NCBI GenBank assembly: GCA_038214535.1
Contig: JBBQRS010000004.1
Span: forward strand, 21,372-85,371
Source: JBBQRS01 sp038214535
GTDB lineage: Bacteria > Chloroflexota > Anaerolineae > CG2-30-64-16
DNA length: 64,000 nucleotides
Direction: 5' to 3'
The notes beneath the pieces are model-generated. The model was not told the DNA's origin. It was given only the letters and a program-made list of their open reading frames with translations, and ran no database searches. The stretch's first letter is position 1. Each line of letters opens with the position of its first letter. The position numbers were made by a program, and so were the translations under genes. This document shows, piece by piece, positions 1 through 7,790 of this stretch.

Positions 1-296
1 CTGGCGACGGCCATGACGCCCATGTGTACGGCGGCCCCGCCGGAACCACAGGCGGCCTCGACCTTCAGCGCTTCGATGTTGCCCAGCCCGCTGAAGTCCG
101 CCAGCAACGCGCCCAGATGCTCTTGCCCGGCAAGCTGCCCGGAGAGCATGTTGCCGACATAGAGCGCATCTACGGCTGCGACGTTCGCGTCGCGCATGGC
201 CGCCATGATGGCGTCATGCCCCAGGTGGCGCAGCGATTTGCCCCAATGTTCACCGACCGGCGTCTGCCCGGTCCCAATAATCACAACGTCTCGCAT
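1..296 (-). CDS. Thiolase (acetyl-CoA acetyltransferase-like), N-terminal part
   Basis: Only the first ~98 codons lie in the window; the gene runs off the left edge. The protein begins MRDVVIIGTGQTPVGEHWG and continues to VEAACGSGGAAVHMG, which holds the active-site Cys of thiolases in the usual A-C-(G/A)-S-G context. In the mevalonate pathway this enzyme condenses two acetyl-CoA to acetoacetyl-CoA. The ATG at 296 lies 8 bp after the stop of HMG-CoA synthase, and its AGAGGA ribosome site overlaps that stop, so the two are translationally close. The pairing with an archaeal-size HMG-CoA synthase suggests the thiolase/HMGCS type known from archaea, where a DUF35 protein often follows; that part is outside the window. 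Confidence 0.85.
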   Translation of the reverse strand, partial: MRDVVIIGTGQTPVGEHWGKSLRHLGHDAIMAAMRDANVAAVDALYVGNMLSGQLAGQEHLGALLADFSGLGNIEALKVEAACGSGGAAVHMGVMAVA

Positions 297-304
297 AATT
301 TCCT

Positions 305-1354
305 CTACTTCATCTGCAACTTATGCCGGTACCGCGTGTACGTGGCATAGTCAATCTCTTTGCGCCGTGCGATGTAGTCCCGCGTGGTCGGGGCCTGATC
401 GCGCCGCTGCGCAATCCGGTCGGTAATGCGTAACGAGAAAGCATCGGAACCCGCGCCGGAGCCGAACGACACCATGAAGACTCGGTCGCCGGGCTTGGCC
501 TCATCCAGGATCGCCGTGAGACCGATGAGCGAGGAACCCGCATAGGTGTTCCCGATTTCGGGAACCAGCAGCCCGGTCGCGATCTGCTCAGGCTGGAAGC
601 CAAGCATCTGCGCCACGCGCTGTGGGAACTTCGTGTTCGGCTGATGGAAGACGGCATAGGCATAGTCGGCGGGCGTCACGCCCATTTCGTCCATCAGCGA
701 CCGCGCGGCGCTGGTGACGTGTTCGAAATAGGCCGGCTCGCCGGTGAAGCGGTGGCCGTGGCTGGGATAGTGCGCGTACGCCCTGCGCCAGAAGTCCGGC
801 GTATCGGTGACGTGCGAAAGCATCGCCTCATACACCGCGACGGACTCTTCGGCTGGGCCTACAAGGTACGCCGCGCCGCCCGATGCGGCAGTGTATTCCA
901 GCGCGTCGCCCGGCCGGCCCTGCGCCGTGTCCATGCCAATCGCCAGCACATAGCGCCCCATGCCGGAACCGACGATGCCAATGCCGGCAACGATAGCCTC
1001 ACTGCCCGCCTTGCACGCAAACTCAAGATCGGCGGCCTGGACGTGCGGCGCCGCGCCGATCACCTCCGCCACTATGGTCGAAGACGGCTTGACGGCATAC
1101 GGGTGCGACTCGCTGCCTACCCAGACGGCGCGAATTTCTTGCGGATCAATATCGGCGCGGCTCAGCGCGTTACGCGCCGCCTCGACAGCCATGGTAATGG
1201 TATCTTCATCCAGCCCGGCGACGGCCTTCTCTTTCACAGGGAGGCCACCCGAGCTGTCGCGCCACATCCGCGCGACCTCGCTCGCCGGCAGACGAAAACG
1301 CGGCACGTAGGCCCCGTAGCCGACAATCCCGACATCACGATCTGGTTTCAACAT
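305..1354 (-). CDS. Hydroxymethylglutaryl-CoA synthase, archaeal-type
   Basis: 349 residues, the length of archaeal/short HMG-CoA synthases. It would make HMG-CoA from acetyl-CoA and acetoacetyl-CoA. Visible active-site elements are Glu82 in WVGSESHPYAVKP, the nucleophile Cys114 in EFACKAGSEA and His237 in VFHQPNTKFP, the classic Glu/Cys/His triad of the thiolase superfamily. A glycine-rich SFGSGAGSDAF segment near residue 320 matches the C-terminal thiolase-fold loop. It lies between HMG-CoA reductase (upstream) and the thiolase (8 bp downstream), so these three appear to form the first steps of a mevalonate pathway. A palindromic element separates it from the reductase gene. Confidence 0.93.
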   Translation of the reverse strand: MLKPDRDVGIVGYGAYVPRFRLPASEVARMWRDSSGGLPVKEKAVAGLDEDTITMAVEAARNALSRADIDPQEIRAVWVGSESHPYAVKPSSTIVAEVIGAAPHVQAADLEFACKAGSEAIVAGIGIVGSGMGRYVLAIGMDTAQGRPGDALEYTAASGGAAYLVGPAEESVAVYEAMLSHVTDTPDFWRRAYAHYPSHGHRFTGEPAYFEHVTSAARSLMDEMGVTPADYAYAVFHQPNTKFPQRVAQMLGFQPEQIATGLLVPEIGNTYAGSSLIGLTAILDEAKPGDRVFMVSFGSGAGSDAFSLRITDRIAQRRDQAPTTRDYIARRKEIDYATYTRYRHKLQMK

Positions 1355-1380
1355 CTAGAACAACTCCAATAGATTCAGAT

Positions 1381-1494
1381 TCTATCCGAATGCCCCCAGA
1401 TTATGTCCGTCCCTTTGTAGTGACGGCTTCAGCCGTTGTATTGCCCACCAACGGCTGAAGCCGTCACTACAAAGAGGCGCAGTTTTCGGATAGA
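1381..1494. repeat. Nested palindrome, outer TIR TCTATCCGAA / TTCGGATAGA
   Basis: A perfect 10-bp outer inverted repeat (1381-1390 and 1485-1494) encloses a second, perfect 26-bp inverted repeat (1413-1438 and 1449-1474; core words TTTGTAGTGACGGCTTCAG). The transcript of either strand would fold into a long hairpin. It sits directly after the HMG-CoA reductase stop. The same inner core recurs at 31667-31733, and related outer ends recur at 10116-10170 and 11261-11377. Confidence 0.9.
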
Positions 1495-1495
1495 C

Positions 1496-2788
1496 TTACG
1501 ATTTTGGCGCGTTGTCGCGGAGTTGAGCGATCAACTCACGCGCGCGGTCGGCGCGCACGACCCGTTCGGCCACCATAGCCGATGCGATGCGGTCCACTTC
1601 ATCGGTTGTCGCCCCGGCGGCGATGGCGACCTGGCGCGCGTGCAGCGCCATGTGCCCCCGCTGGATGCCTTCCGTCGCCAGCGCGCGGATGGCGGCCAGG
1701 TTTTGCGCCAGCCCGACGGAGACCATGATCTGCGCCAGATCACGCGCCCGCGTCACGCCCATGATTTGCAGCGCCACGCGCGCCGTCGGGTGAACCCGGG
1801 TCGCCCCGCCGACGGTGCCGACCGCGAGCGGTAGTTCGAGGCTGCCCACCAGGTCGCCGTCCGCGTTGAGCGCCCACGTGGAGAGGGAGCGATAGCCGCC
1901 GTCGCGCGCTGCATACGCGTGCGCCCCGGCCTCGATGGCCCGCCAGTCATTACCCGTCGCCATGACCACGGCATCAATGCCGTTCATGATGCCCTTATTG
2001 TGCGTCGCCGCGCGATAGGGGTCTACAGCGGCCAACGCGTACGCCTCGACGATCCGTTCCGCCACCAGCGGCCCCGCGTAGTCCGCGGTCTCCAGCGCCT
2101 TCGCGGGCACCACACAACGCGCCCGCGCCAGGCGGCGATCGGCCAAGTTCGACAGGATACGGAGATTGACGCGGCCACCGGTAATCTTTTCAACAACCGG
2201 CGCAAGGGCCTCGCACGCCGTATTGACCATGTTTGCGCCCATCGCATCGCGGCAATCATAGATCAGGTGAATCACCAGCATCGGCCCTGCCGGGCTTTCG
2301 GCGAAGGTGCGCACCTCGATATCACGCGCGCCGCCGTGCAGGCTGACGATGACCGGATCGGTGCTGTTCGCCAGATCAATCAGGCGATGTTTTTGCGCTA
2401 TCACCTTCTTCGCCGCGGCGTCGGGGTCCGCCAGCTCCAGTACTTGCATCTGGCCGATCATCAGCGATTCGGTGGTTTCAGCGTGAAAACCGCCACCCGC
2501 GCGCACCAGCCGGGCCGCGAAGCTGGCCCCGGCGACCACCGAAGGCTCCTCGATAACCATCGGCGCGAGCACGTCATCGCCGTTGACGACGAAATTGGTG
2601 GCAATACCCAGTGGCAACGCATAGTTGCCGATGACATTTTCCACCATCTTGTCAGCCTGCTCCATGCTGAGCGCGTTGTCCAGGGAGTCGGCTTGTTCGG
2701 GGGTCAGCTCGGCCCACTCGACGACAATGCGTCGTCGTTCGAGGATGGAGAGATTATAGAATCCACTGATGCGACTTGAGCGTCCCAT
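1496..2788 (-). CDS. mvaA: Hydroxymethylglutaryl-CoA reductase, class II
   Basis: 430 residues, typical of class II (bacterial, Pseudomonas mevalonii-type) HMG-CoA reductases. It converts HMG-CoA to mevalonate (or the reverse in degradative organisms). Visible motifs are ENVIGNYALPLG (substrate-binding Glu), the DCRDAMGANMVNT nucleotide-binding segment, THNKGIMNGIDAV (catalytic Lys) and GHMALHAR, which carries the mobile C-terminal catalytic His. The ATG at 2788 was preferred over an in-frame GTG at 2794 because GAGG lies 5 nt before the ATG and would overlap the GTG. With the adjacent synthase and thiolase, a biosynthetic role is more likely than mevalonate degradation. Confidence 0.94.
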   Translation of the reverse strand: MGRSSRISGFYNLSILERRRIVVEWAELTPEQADSLDNALSMEQADKMVENVIGNYALPLGIATNFVVNGDDVLAPMVIEEPSVVAGASFAARLVRAGGGFHAETTESLMIGQMQVLELADPDAAAKKVIAQKHRLIDLANSTDPVIVSLHGGARDIEVRTFAESPAGPMLVIHLIYDCRDAMGANMVNTACEALAPVVEKITGGRVNLRILSNLADRRLARARCVVPAKALETADYAGPLVAERIVEAYALAAVDPYRAATHNKGIMNGIDAVVMATGNDWRAIEAGAHAYAARDGGYRSLSTWALNADGDLVGSLELPLAVGTVGGATRVHPTARVALQIMGVTRARDLAQIMVSVGLAQNLAAIRALATEGIQRGHMALHARQVAIAAGATTDEVDRIASAMVAERVVRADRARELIAQLRDNAPKS

Positions 2789-2882
2789 TTTCACCTCATA
2801 TATTGCGCCCTGGCCGATGCGACCAGGGCGCGCGAACGTCTATGCCACTATATGCAGTCAAGGCTACCAAAACCTATCAGAT

Positions 2883-4283
2883 TTACGGTCCGAGGATCGA
2901 AAGCGGCATAATGACCGCCGCGACGGGGCCGGTAAGCAGTTGCGGGAAAACCCCCAGAAGCACACTCACCAGGACCAGCGTGAACGCCAACGCAGCAATG
3001 CCGAACGATTCGCGTTCGACTTCCGACTCGCTCAGGCTGCCGAAACAGGCCCTGCCAGCGCGAATCACGCCGATCAGTACGCCGCAACCGCCCAGGGAAA
3101 TCAAGAGCACCCAGCGCGTGTCATTCTCGGCCAGCAGTTGCAGTAACGCCCACCGCGACGCAAACTGCGCGCTGAGGGGCATCCCGACCAACGCCAGCCC
3201 GCCCGCCAACAGCGCGGCCACGGCCCAGGGCAAGCGCGACGCCGCGCCGGCCAGGCGGTCGAAACGGTCGCTTTCCATGTAGTGACGCAACGCCGCCGCG
3301 CCGAGCGCGAACGTGAGCAGCGCGAGGGTACGCGTCAGGAGGAGCCAGACGGCCGTGGGCAGCCCTGCCGTGCCGCGCAGCGCCATGGCGACCAGCAAGA
3401 TGCCGTAATCAAAAACACCGGCATAGCCCAGCAAGCGCCCCAACCGGTCCTGCACCGCCGCCAATAATCCACCCAGCACCGCCGTCAGCACGCCCAGCCA
3501 CAACAACCAGCGGGCGCTGTCCACGGTCGCCGCCATCCACGGGTAGGTCACCAGGAACCGCTGCAGGAGGAAGAGGGTGACCGCCTGGCCGCCGATCCAC
3601 AGGAACACGGCGACAACGGGCGGCGCGTGGCCGGCAATGGCAGGCACAGCCACCGCCAGCGGGGCAGGCTGCAAAAGCAGGATGAACCCGATGACCAGCA
3701 ACCACCCGGCGATCCGATACGGCGCGAGATCATCGGGGTTGAGCGGCGCAAGGTTGATATACCAGGCGGCGATCAGGAAAAAGGGCACAGCCAACGTCGG
3801 GAAAAGCAGTTGATACCATGCTCCGCGCGTGTTGCCGGGGCGTCCGGCCTGAATCAAGAAGATCGCCACGATGGAAGCGAGCACGATTACAAACGGCGCG
3901 ATCAGCAACGGCTGGAGCAGGGCAACGGTGGCCCAGCACGCCAACAGGACCAACCCGAAGGGGTAGAACGTGCGTCCCTGATAAGTGCGCCAACCCAGGA
4001 TGAAGGCGATGGCCCCCGTCAGCAACAGGTATACCAGCAAGGCCTGCGCCGCGGGCGTCAGCACCAGCGAAAGGCCGTTCCATTCGAGAGGGCGGCCCAG
4101 CCAGACGGTGCGCCCGGCCAGACGCACGGGCATGGCCGTCGGCAGTTTCCACAATCCGATCGCGATGATGGTCGCCAGCGCGGCCGCGGAGATCGCGGCG
4201 ATGGCCTCCATCCGACGGAGCAGATAGATGAGGGCAGCCCCAACAAGGAGTAGCGCCAGCAGCAGGGCGGGGCCGGTAATCAT
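2883..4283 (-). CDS. Antiporter-like membrane subunit (NuoM/NuoN/HyfF-like)
   Basis: 466 residues, almost entirely hydrophobic, with an estimated 12-14 membrane helices. The segments LLGYAGVFDYGILLVAMAL and SRLPWAVAALLAGGLALVG resemble the conserved 'YSS..~G' and 'P.....f..g.lal.G.P' blocks of proton-translocating antiporter-like subunits. The ATG at 4283 overlaps the upstream stop by four bases (ATGA), so the longer open frame that starts inside the upstream gene was not used. The ion-path residues usual in this family look absent: no Glu in the helix-5 region (about residues 125-145), and Gln205 or neighbours where the helix-7 Lys is expected. Complex I subunit N, M and hydrogenase-4 F are all possible relatives. 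Confidence 0.6.
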   Translation of the reverse strand: MITGPALLLALLLVGAALIYLLRRMEAIAAISAAALATIIAIGLWKLPTAMPVRLAGRTVWLGRPLEWNGLSLVLTPAAQALLVYLLLTGAIAFILGWRTYQGRTFYPFGLVLLACWATVALLQPLLIAPFVIVLASIVAIFLIQAGRPGNTRGAWYQLLFPTLAVPFFLIAAWYINLAPLNPDDLAPYRIAGWLLVIGFILLLQPAPLAVAVPAIAGHAPPVVAVFLWIGGQAVTLFLLQRFLVTYPWMAATVDSARWLLWLGVLTAVLGGLLAAVQDRLGRLLGYAGVFDYGILLVAMALRGTAGLPTAVWLLLTRTLALLTFALGAAALRHYMESDRFDRLAGAASRLPWAVAALLAGGLALVGMPLSAQFASRWALLQLLAENDTRWVLLISLGGCGVLIGVIRAGRACFGSLSESEVERESFGIAALAFTLVLVSVLLGVFPQLLTGPVAAVIMPLSILGP

Positions 4284-4948
4284 TGGGCGAAATCCGCCAG
4301 GTCCGCCGCCTCGGCTTTGACCGTTGGGGCGAGACCGTGAGAAAGGACGAGATACGCGATCGCCAGCCCGAGCATCAGTTGCAAGGACATCATCAGCCCG
4401 ACGACGAGGCGACCCTGCACCAGGGTGAACAAGAGAAGCTCGAAGCCCCCCAGCAGGGTCAGCAGCGAAAGCCCGGCGTGCATCGGCTCCGTGTGCAGGG
4501 CCAGCCCCAGCACCCCCATCATCGCCAGCCAGACGATCGTGTCGCGGAAGAGCGGTTGGACCCCAGGGAGCGTGACGCGGTCGCGCAGAATATAATAAGC
4601 AATCGCTGCCAACGTGGTGGCGATCAGGCGAAAGCTCGTCAGCGAGGCCATCTGCGGCCACCGCTCCGACCAGCGGATCTGCCGCCGCGAGACGTTGCGT
4701 AGTTCACCGGCGGAAAGGAAGATCATGACCGCGATCAGTCCGCCGACGATGGTTTGCAGCAAGGCCCATTCGATGGGCAGGACGCGCGACAGCAGCAACG
4801 ACAGCATCACCGAGAGCATCGCATAGCCGAACAGCACGGCGCGCCAGTCACGCGGCACGACGATCAGCACGGCCCCCAGGCCGGCCAGGATGGCGACAGG
4901 CAGCCCCACAAGCAGGCCCATCTGGCGATAGAGTTCAAAAATCGTCAT
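4280..4948 (-). CDS. Polytopic membrane protein, HyfE/NuoK-like candidate
   Basis: 222 residues with about seven hydrophobic segments and short polar loops (for example SAGELRNVSRRQIRWSERWPQ). Its size and its position between two antiporter-like subunits fit hydrogenase-4 component E (about 215 residues), which contains a NuoK-like core. I see no diagnostic motif, so the family call rests mainly on context. It is translationally coupled to the downstream gene by an ATGA overlap and lies 33 bp after the upstream NuoL-like gene. Confidence 0.45.
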   Translation of the reverse strand: MTIFELYRQMGLLVGLPVAILAGLGAVLIVVPRDWRAVLFGYAMLSVMLSLLLSRVLPIEWALLQTIVGGLIAVMIFLSAGELRNVSRRQIRWSERWPQMASLTSFRLIATTLAAIAYYILRDRVTLPGVQPLFRDTIVWLAMMGVLGLALHTEPMHAGLSLLTLLGGFELLLFTLVQGRLVVGLMMSLQLMLGLAIAYLVLSHGLAPTVKAEAADLADFAQ

Positions 4949-4981
4949 AGCATCACGCTGAATTCGGTATAGAGGATCGCC

Positions 4982-6757
4982 TCAGGCTCGTAGCAGAACC
5001 CACAGAATGAGGCCCGCCAGCAGGAGCCAGCCGATGTAACCTTCGCCTTCACCGATCACGGAGAAGTAGCGCAGCCCGCTGCCCAGAAACGCCAGCACAC
5101 CGGCTATACCCTGATATAGCCAATCCAGACTCACCAGATCAAAAACCAACTCCTGCCAACCGCGCAACCCCGAGAAAATGCGCGGCCTGAGCCACCCAAG
5201 AAGCGCGCCGCCTGCGGCGGAGACGCCCAGCCCGAACCAGACAGAACGTCGCGTGGCTTTGAGGTATTCCCACAGGTCCGGCACGGTTTCGCTGCCCGGC
5301 CACGGGCTGAGCGCCGCCACGCGCTGCGGATAGACGCCCCAGATCACCGCGAGCAACGCCAGTGCGCCGAACACCCCAACGACCAGGGTGAAGAGATACC
5401 ACAAAGACATGATGCCGTTTGGGGCATAGCGATTTGCCCCGCGAGCATCCGGGTTCGGATCTTCCGGCTTGCCGACGGTCGCCTGCCACAGCGCCGCCGC
5501 CAGGAGGATCTCTGCGACGATCACAAGGAAGAAGACGGGGACGGAAAGCGGGCTGCTGGTCGGGTAGACGAGCACCGAACGCGCCAGGAAGCCGACTGTG
5601 CCCGGCAGACCCCAAAACACCAATGCCGCAAACCAGGCCAGCGGCGCGCCACGCCAACCGGCGCGAGCCGCCTGGCCTAACGCCAGCAAGGCCCCGCCCA
5701 ATGCAAACGTGATCGCCTGCCATGCGAACGCGTTTTGGCCGGCGGTGGAGGCCCCGTAGACCATCAGGAGAATCGCGCTGACCCGATTGATCATGATCCA
5801 GCGCCAGCGCAGCGCTTCGTCGCGGGCAGTCCAGGCGGCCAGCGCCGTGCCCAACAGCGCCAACGCGCCCACCGCCAACCACAGCGATGTTTGGAACTGC
5901 GCGACGCTTGCAAGTTGATACACGCGCGCCATCAGCCAGATCCCCGCCAGCGGCCCGATCAGGTGCAGGGCCAAGCGGTCGCTGGGCTCAGGCAAGGGCG
6001 ACCCGGTCAGCCAATAGTGCAACGGATAGACGCCCGCGCGGATCAACGCAGCAAACCACAACAGGGCGATATCCAACCGGGTAAACTCACCCCCGATAAG
6101 CGACGAGCGAATGCCGCTTTCGCCCAACACGGTGACCAACAACAGCGCGATCAACGCCGCCGCGCTGAGGAACGTCCAGGCGCGTGACGATGCGGCAGGG
6201 TTTTCGGCGGGGCGTAAGCGCAGGGCAATCGCGGCATCCAGCAACACCCATGCGCTGACCAGGGTGATGACGTTGGCGGAGAAGACGAAGACCAGCGCGG
6301 CCGCGCCCACCCACAGGGTCCATTCCAGGCGTTCGCCCGGCCGGCCCCGCGCCGGACCTGCGGGCCAGTCCGAGCCGACCAACGCCAGGCCCGCCGCCGT
6401 AACCAGCAGGATGAGCAAGGCGACCAGCCAGTTCCAGGGATCGGCGCGCCATTCCAGCGCCCCGCCGGTGACCGTCAACGGTTGCCAGGTCCAGGCGATG
6501 CCGATACGGTCGGGCGCAACCCGCAGGCGCATCAGAAGCCAAAGCGCGGCGAACAGGGTCCAAAACGCAAAAACCGACCGCGCAACAAGGACGACGCGAA
6601 AGCGAGCCAGTTGCTTGCGGCCAATGGGCGTATCCGCGTAACCGGCGCGCACCGCCGGCCCGAAGCTGATGTTATAGCTCAGACTCAGCGCTATGCCCCC
6701 TAAAGCCATGACCAGCGCCGGGCCAAGCGGGTGAAGGAAAATAGACCGTAACGTCAT
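4982..6757 (-). CDS. Antiporter-like membrane subunit (NuoL/HyfB-like), divergent
   Basis: 591 residues with around 15 hydrophobic segments. SANVITLVSAW followed by VLLDA resembles the helix-5 block of NuoL-type subunits ('DN...L..gWE'), but residue 171, where Glu is usually found, is Val. IRAGVYPLHYWL resembles the helix-7/8 block ('vKa...P.H.WL') with Arg240 in place of the usual Lys. The ATG at 6757 was chosen because the upstream extension is polar and low-complexity; the ribosome site is weak. It is the first gene of a three-gene unit running leftward. No quinone-, NADH- or hydrogenase-binding subunits lie nearby, so partner proteins must be elsewhere or absent. Confidence 0.6.
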   Translation of the reverse strand: MTLRSIFLHPLGPALVMALGGIALSLSYNISFGPAVRAGYADTPIGRKQLARFRVVLVARSVFAFWTLFAALWLLMRLRVAPDRIGIAWTWQPLTVTGGALEWRADPWNWLVALLILLVTAAGLALVGSDWPAGPARGRPGERLEWTLWVGAAALVFVFSANVITLVSAWVLLDAAIALRLRPAENPAASSRAWTFLSAAALIALLLVTVLGESGIRSSLIGGEFTRLDIALLWFAALIRAGVYPLHYWLTGSPLPEPSDRLALHLIGPLAGIWLMARVYQLASVAQFQTSLWLAVGALALLGTALAAWTARDEALRWRWIMINRVSAILLMVYGASTAGQNAFAWQAITFALGGALLALGQAARAGWRGAPLAWFAALVFWGLPGTVGFLARSVLVYPTSSPLSVPVFFLVIVAEILLAAALWQATVGKPEDPNPDARGANRYAPNGIMSLWYLFTLVVGVFGALALLAVIWGVYPQRVAALSPWPGSETVPDLWEYLKATRRSVWFGLGVSAAGGALLGWLRPRIFSGLRGWQELVFDLVSLDWLYQGIAGVLAFLGSGLRYFSVIGEGEGYIGWLLLAGLILWVLLRA

Positions 6758-6805
6758 TGCAGGGTATCCGACCCATTCTAACCGCGCAGCGAAGAAGCGG
6801 CAAGA

Positions 6806-6834
6806 TTGATAGATTGAGGAAGTGGATGTAAAAT
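6806..6834 (+). promoter_or_regulatory. Predicted sigma-70 promoter for ftcD
   Basis: TTGATA (6806-6811) and TAAAAT (6829-6834) are separated by 17 bp and lie about 57 bp before the ATG of the formimidoyltransferase gene, in a 133-bp divergent intergenic region. Confidence 0.45.
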
Positions 6835-6890
6835 CAAAACCAGATCCGGCGCCGGCATCCTGATCGCGCGCCAGGAAGGACTCTTGCCCC

Positions 6891-7781
6891 ATGCAGCCAC
6901 TTGTCGAATGCGTACCCAACTTCAGCGAAGGCCGGCGCCCCGAAGTGATCGCGAGGATCGCCGACGCGCTGCGCGCGCATCCCGCCGTCAAGCTGCTCGA
7001 TGTGGAGAGCGACGCCGACCATAACCGATCCGTCTACACGCTGGTTGCTCCTCCCGATGCGCTCGTCCCGGCGATGTTCGACGCCATCAAGACGGCCGCG
7101 GTGCAGATTGATCTCAACGTACACCGCGGCGAACACCCGCGCATCGGCGCAACCGACGTCGTGCCGTTCGTGCCTCTGCGTGATGCAACGCTCGAACAGT
7201 GTGTGAAGCTGGCGCAAACGCTAGGGCAGCGTGTGGGTGAGGAGTTGGGCATCCCGGTGTATCTTTATGAAGCGGCCGCGACGCGTCCCGACCGGGTCAA
7301 CCTTGCCGATCTCCGGCGCGGCCAGTACGAGGGTTTGAAGGCGGAGATCGAAGGCAACCCGGCTCGTCGCCCCGACTACGGCCCGGCGCATATGGGCCCG
7401 GCGGGCGCGGTCGTCATCGGCGCGCGCCCCTTCCTGATCGCATACAATGTTTATCTCACTACCGGCGATGTTGAGATCGCCAAAAAGATCGCCCGAACGA
7501 TCCGTTACAGCACCGGCGGCTTGCGTTATGTCAAGTCATTGGGGCTATCCGTGCAGGGTAAGGCGCAGGTGAGCATGAACCTGACGGACTTTCACCAGAC
7601 GCCGATCCACGTGGCCGTGGAACTGATCCGGCGCGAGGCCGCACGCTATGGGGTGGGCGTTGCCTCAAGCGAACTGATCGGGATGATCCCTCAACAGGCG
7701 CTGCTGGATGCGGCGACGTGGTATCTGCAACTCGACAACTTCGATCCACAGATGGTGTTGGAGAACCGGCTTGCGGAATAG
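6891..7781 (+). CDS. ftcD: Glutamate formimidoyltransferase
   Basis: 296 residues covering only the formimidoyltransferase half of vertebrate FTCD. It transfers the formimino group from N-formimino-glutamate to tetrahydrofolate at the end of histidine degradation. The N-terminal VECVPNFSEGRR and the VHRGEHPRIGATDVVPF block, which carries the catalytic His, are characteristic, as is GPAGAVVIGARPFLIAYNV. No cyclodeaminase domain or other hut gene is present in the window, so the partner must be encoded elsewhere. An AGGAAGGA ribosome site precedes the ATG by about 14 nt. Confidence 0.94.
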   Translation: MQPLVECVPNFSEGRRPEVIARIADALRAHPAVKLLDVESDADHNRSVYTLVAPPDALVPAMFDAIKTAAVQIDLNVHRGEHPRIGATDVVPFVPLRDATLEQCVKLAQTLGQRVGEELGIPVYLYEAAATRPDRVNLADLRRGQYEGLKAEIEGNPARRPDYGPAHMGPAGAVVIGARPFLIAYNVYLTTGDVEIAKKIARTIRYSTGGLRYVKSLGLSVQGKAQVSMNLTDFHQTPIHVAVELIRREAARYGVGVASSELIGMIPQQALLDAATWYLQLDNFDPQMVLENRLAE

Positions 7782-7790
7782 GCCGCTCGC

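Noticed and set aside
1381..1494. CRISPR array or attenuator for the mevalonate genes
   Set aside because: There are only two inverted arms, not direct repeats with spacers, and the element follows a stop codon and recurs elsewhere near unrelated genes.
4284..4661. N-terminal extension of the NuoN-like protein
   Set aside because: It lies in a different frame of the HyfE-like gene and is Arg/Gly/Pro-rich as expected for out-of-frame GC-rich DNA; the ATGA overlap start is far better.
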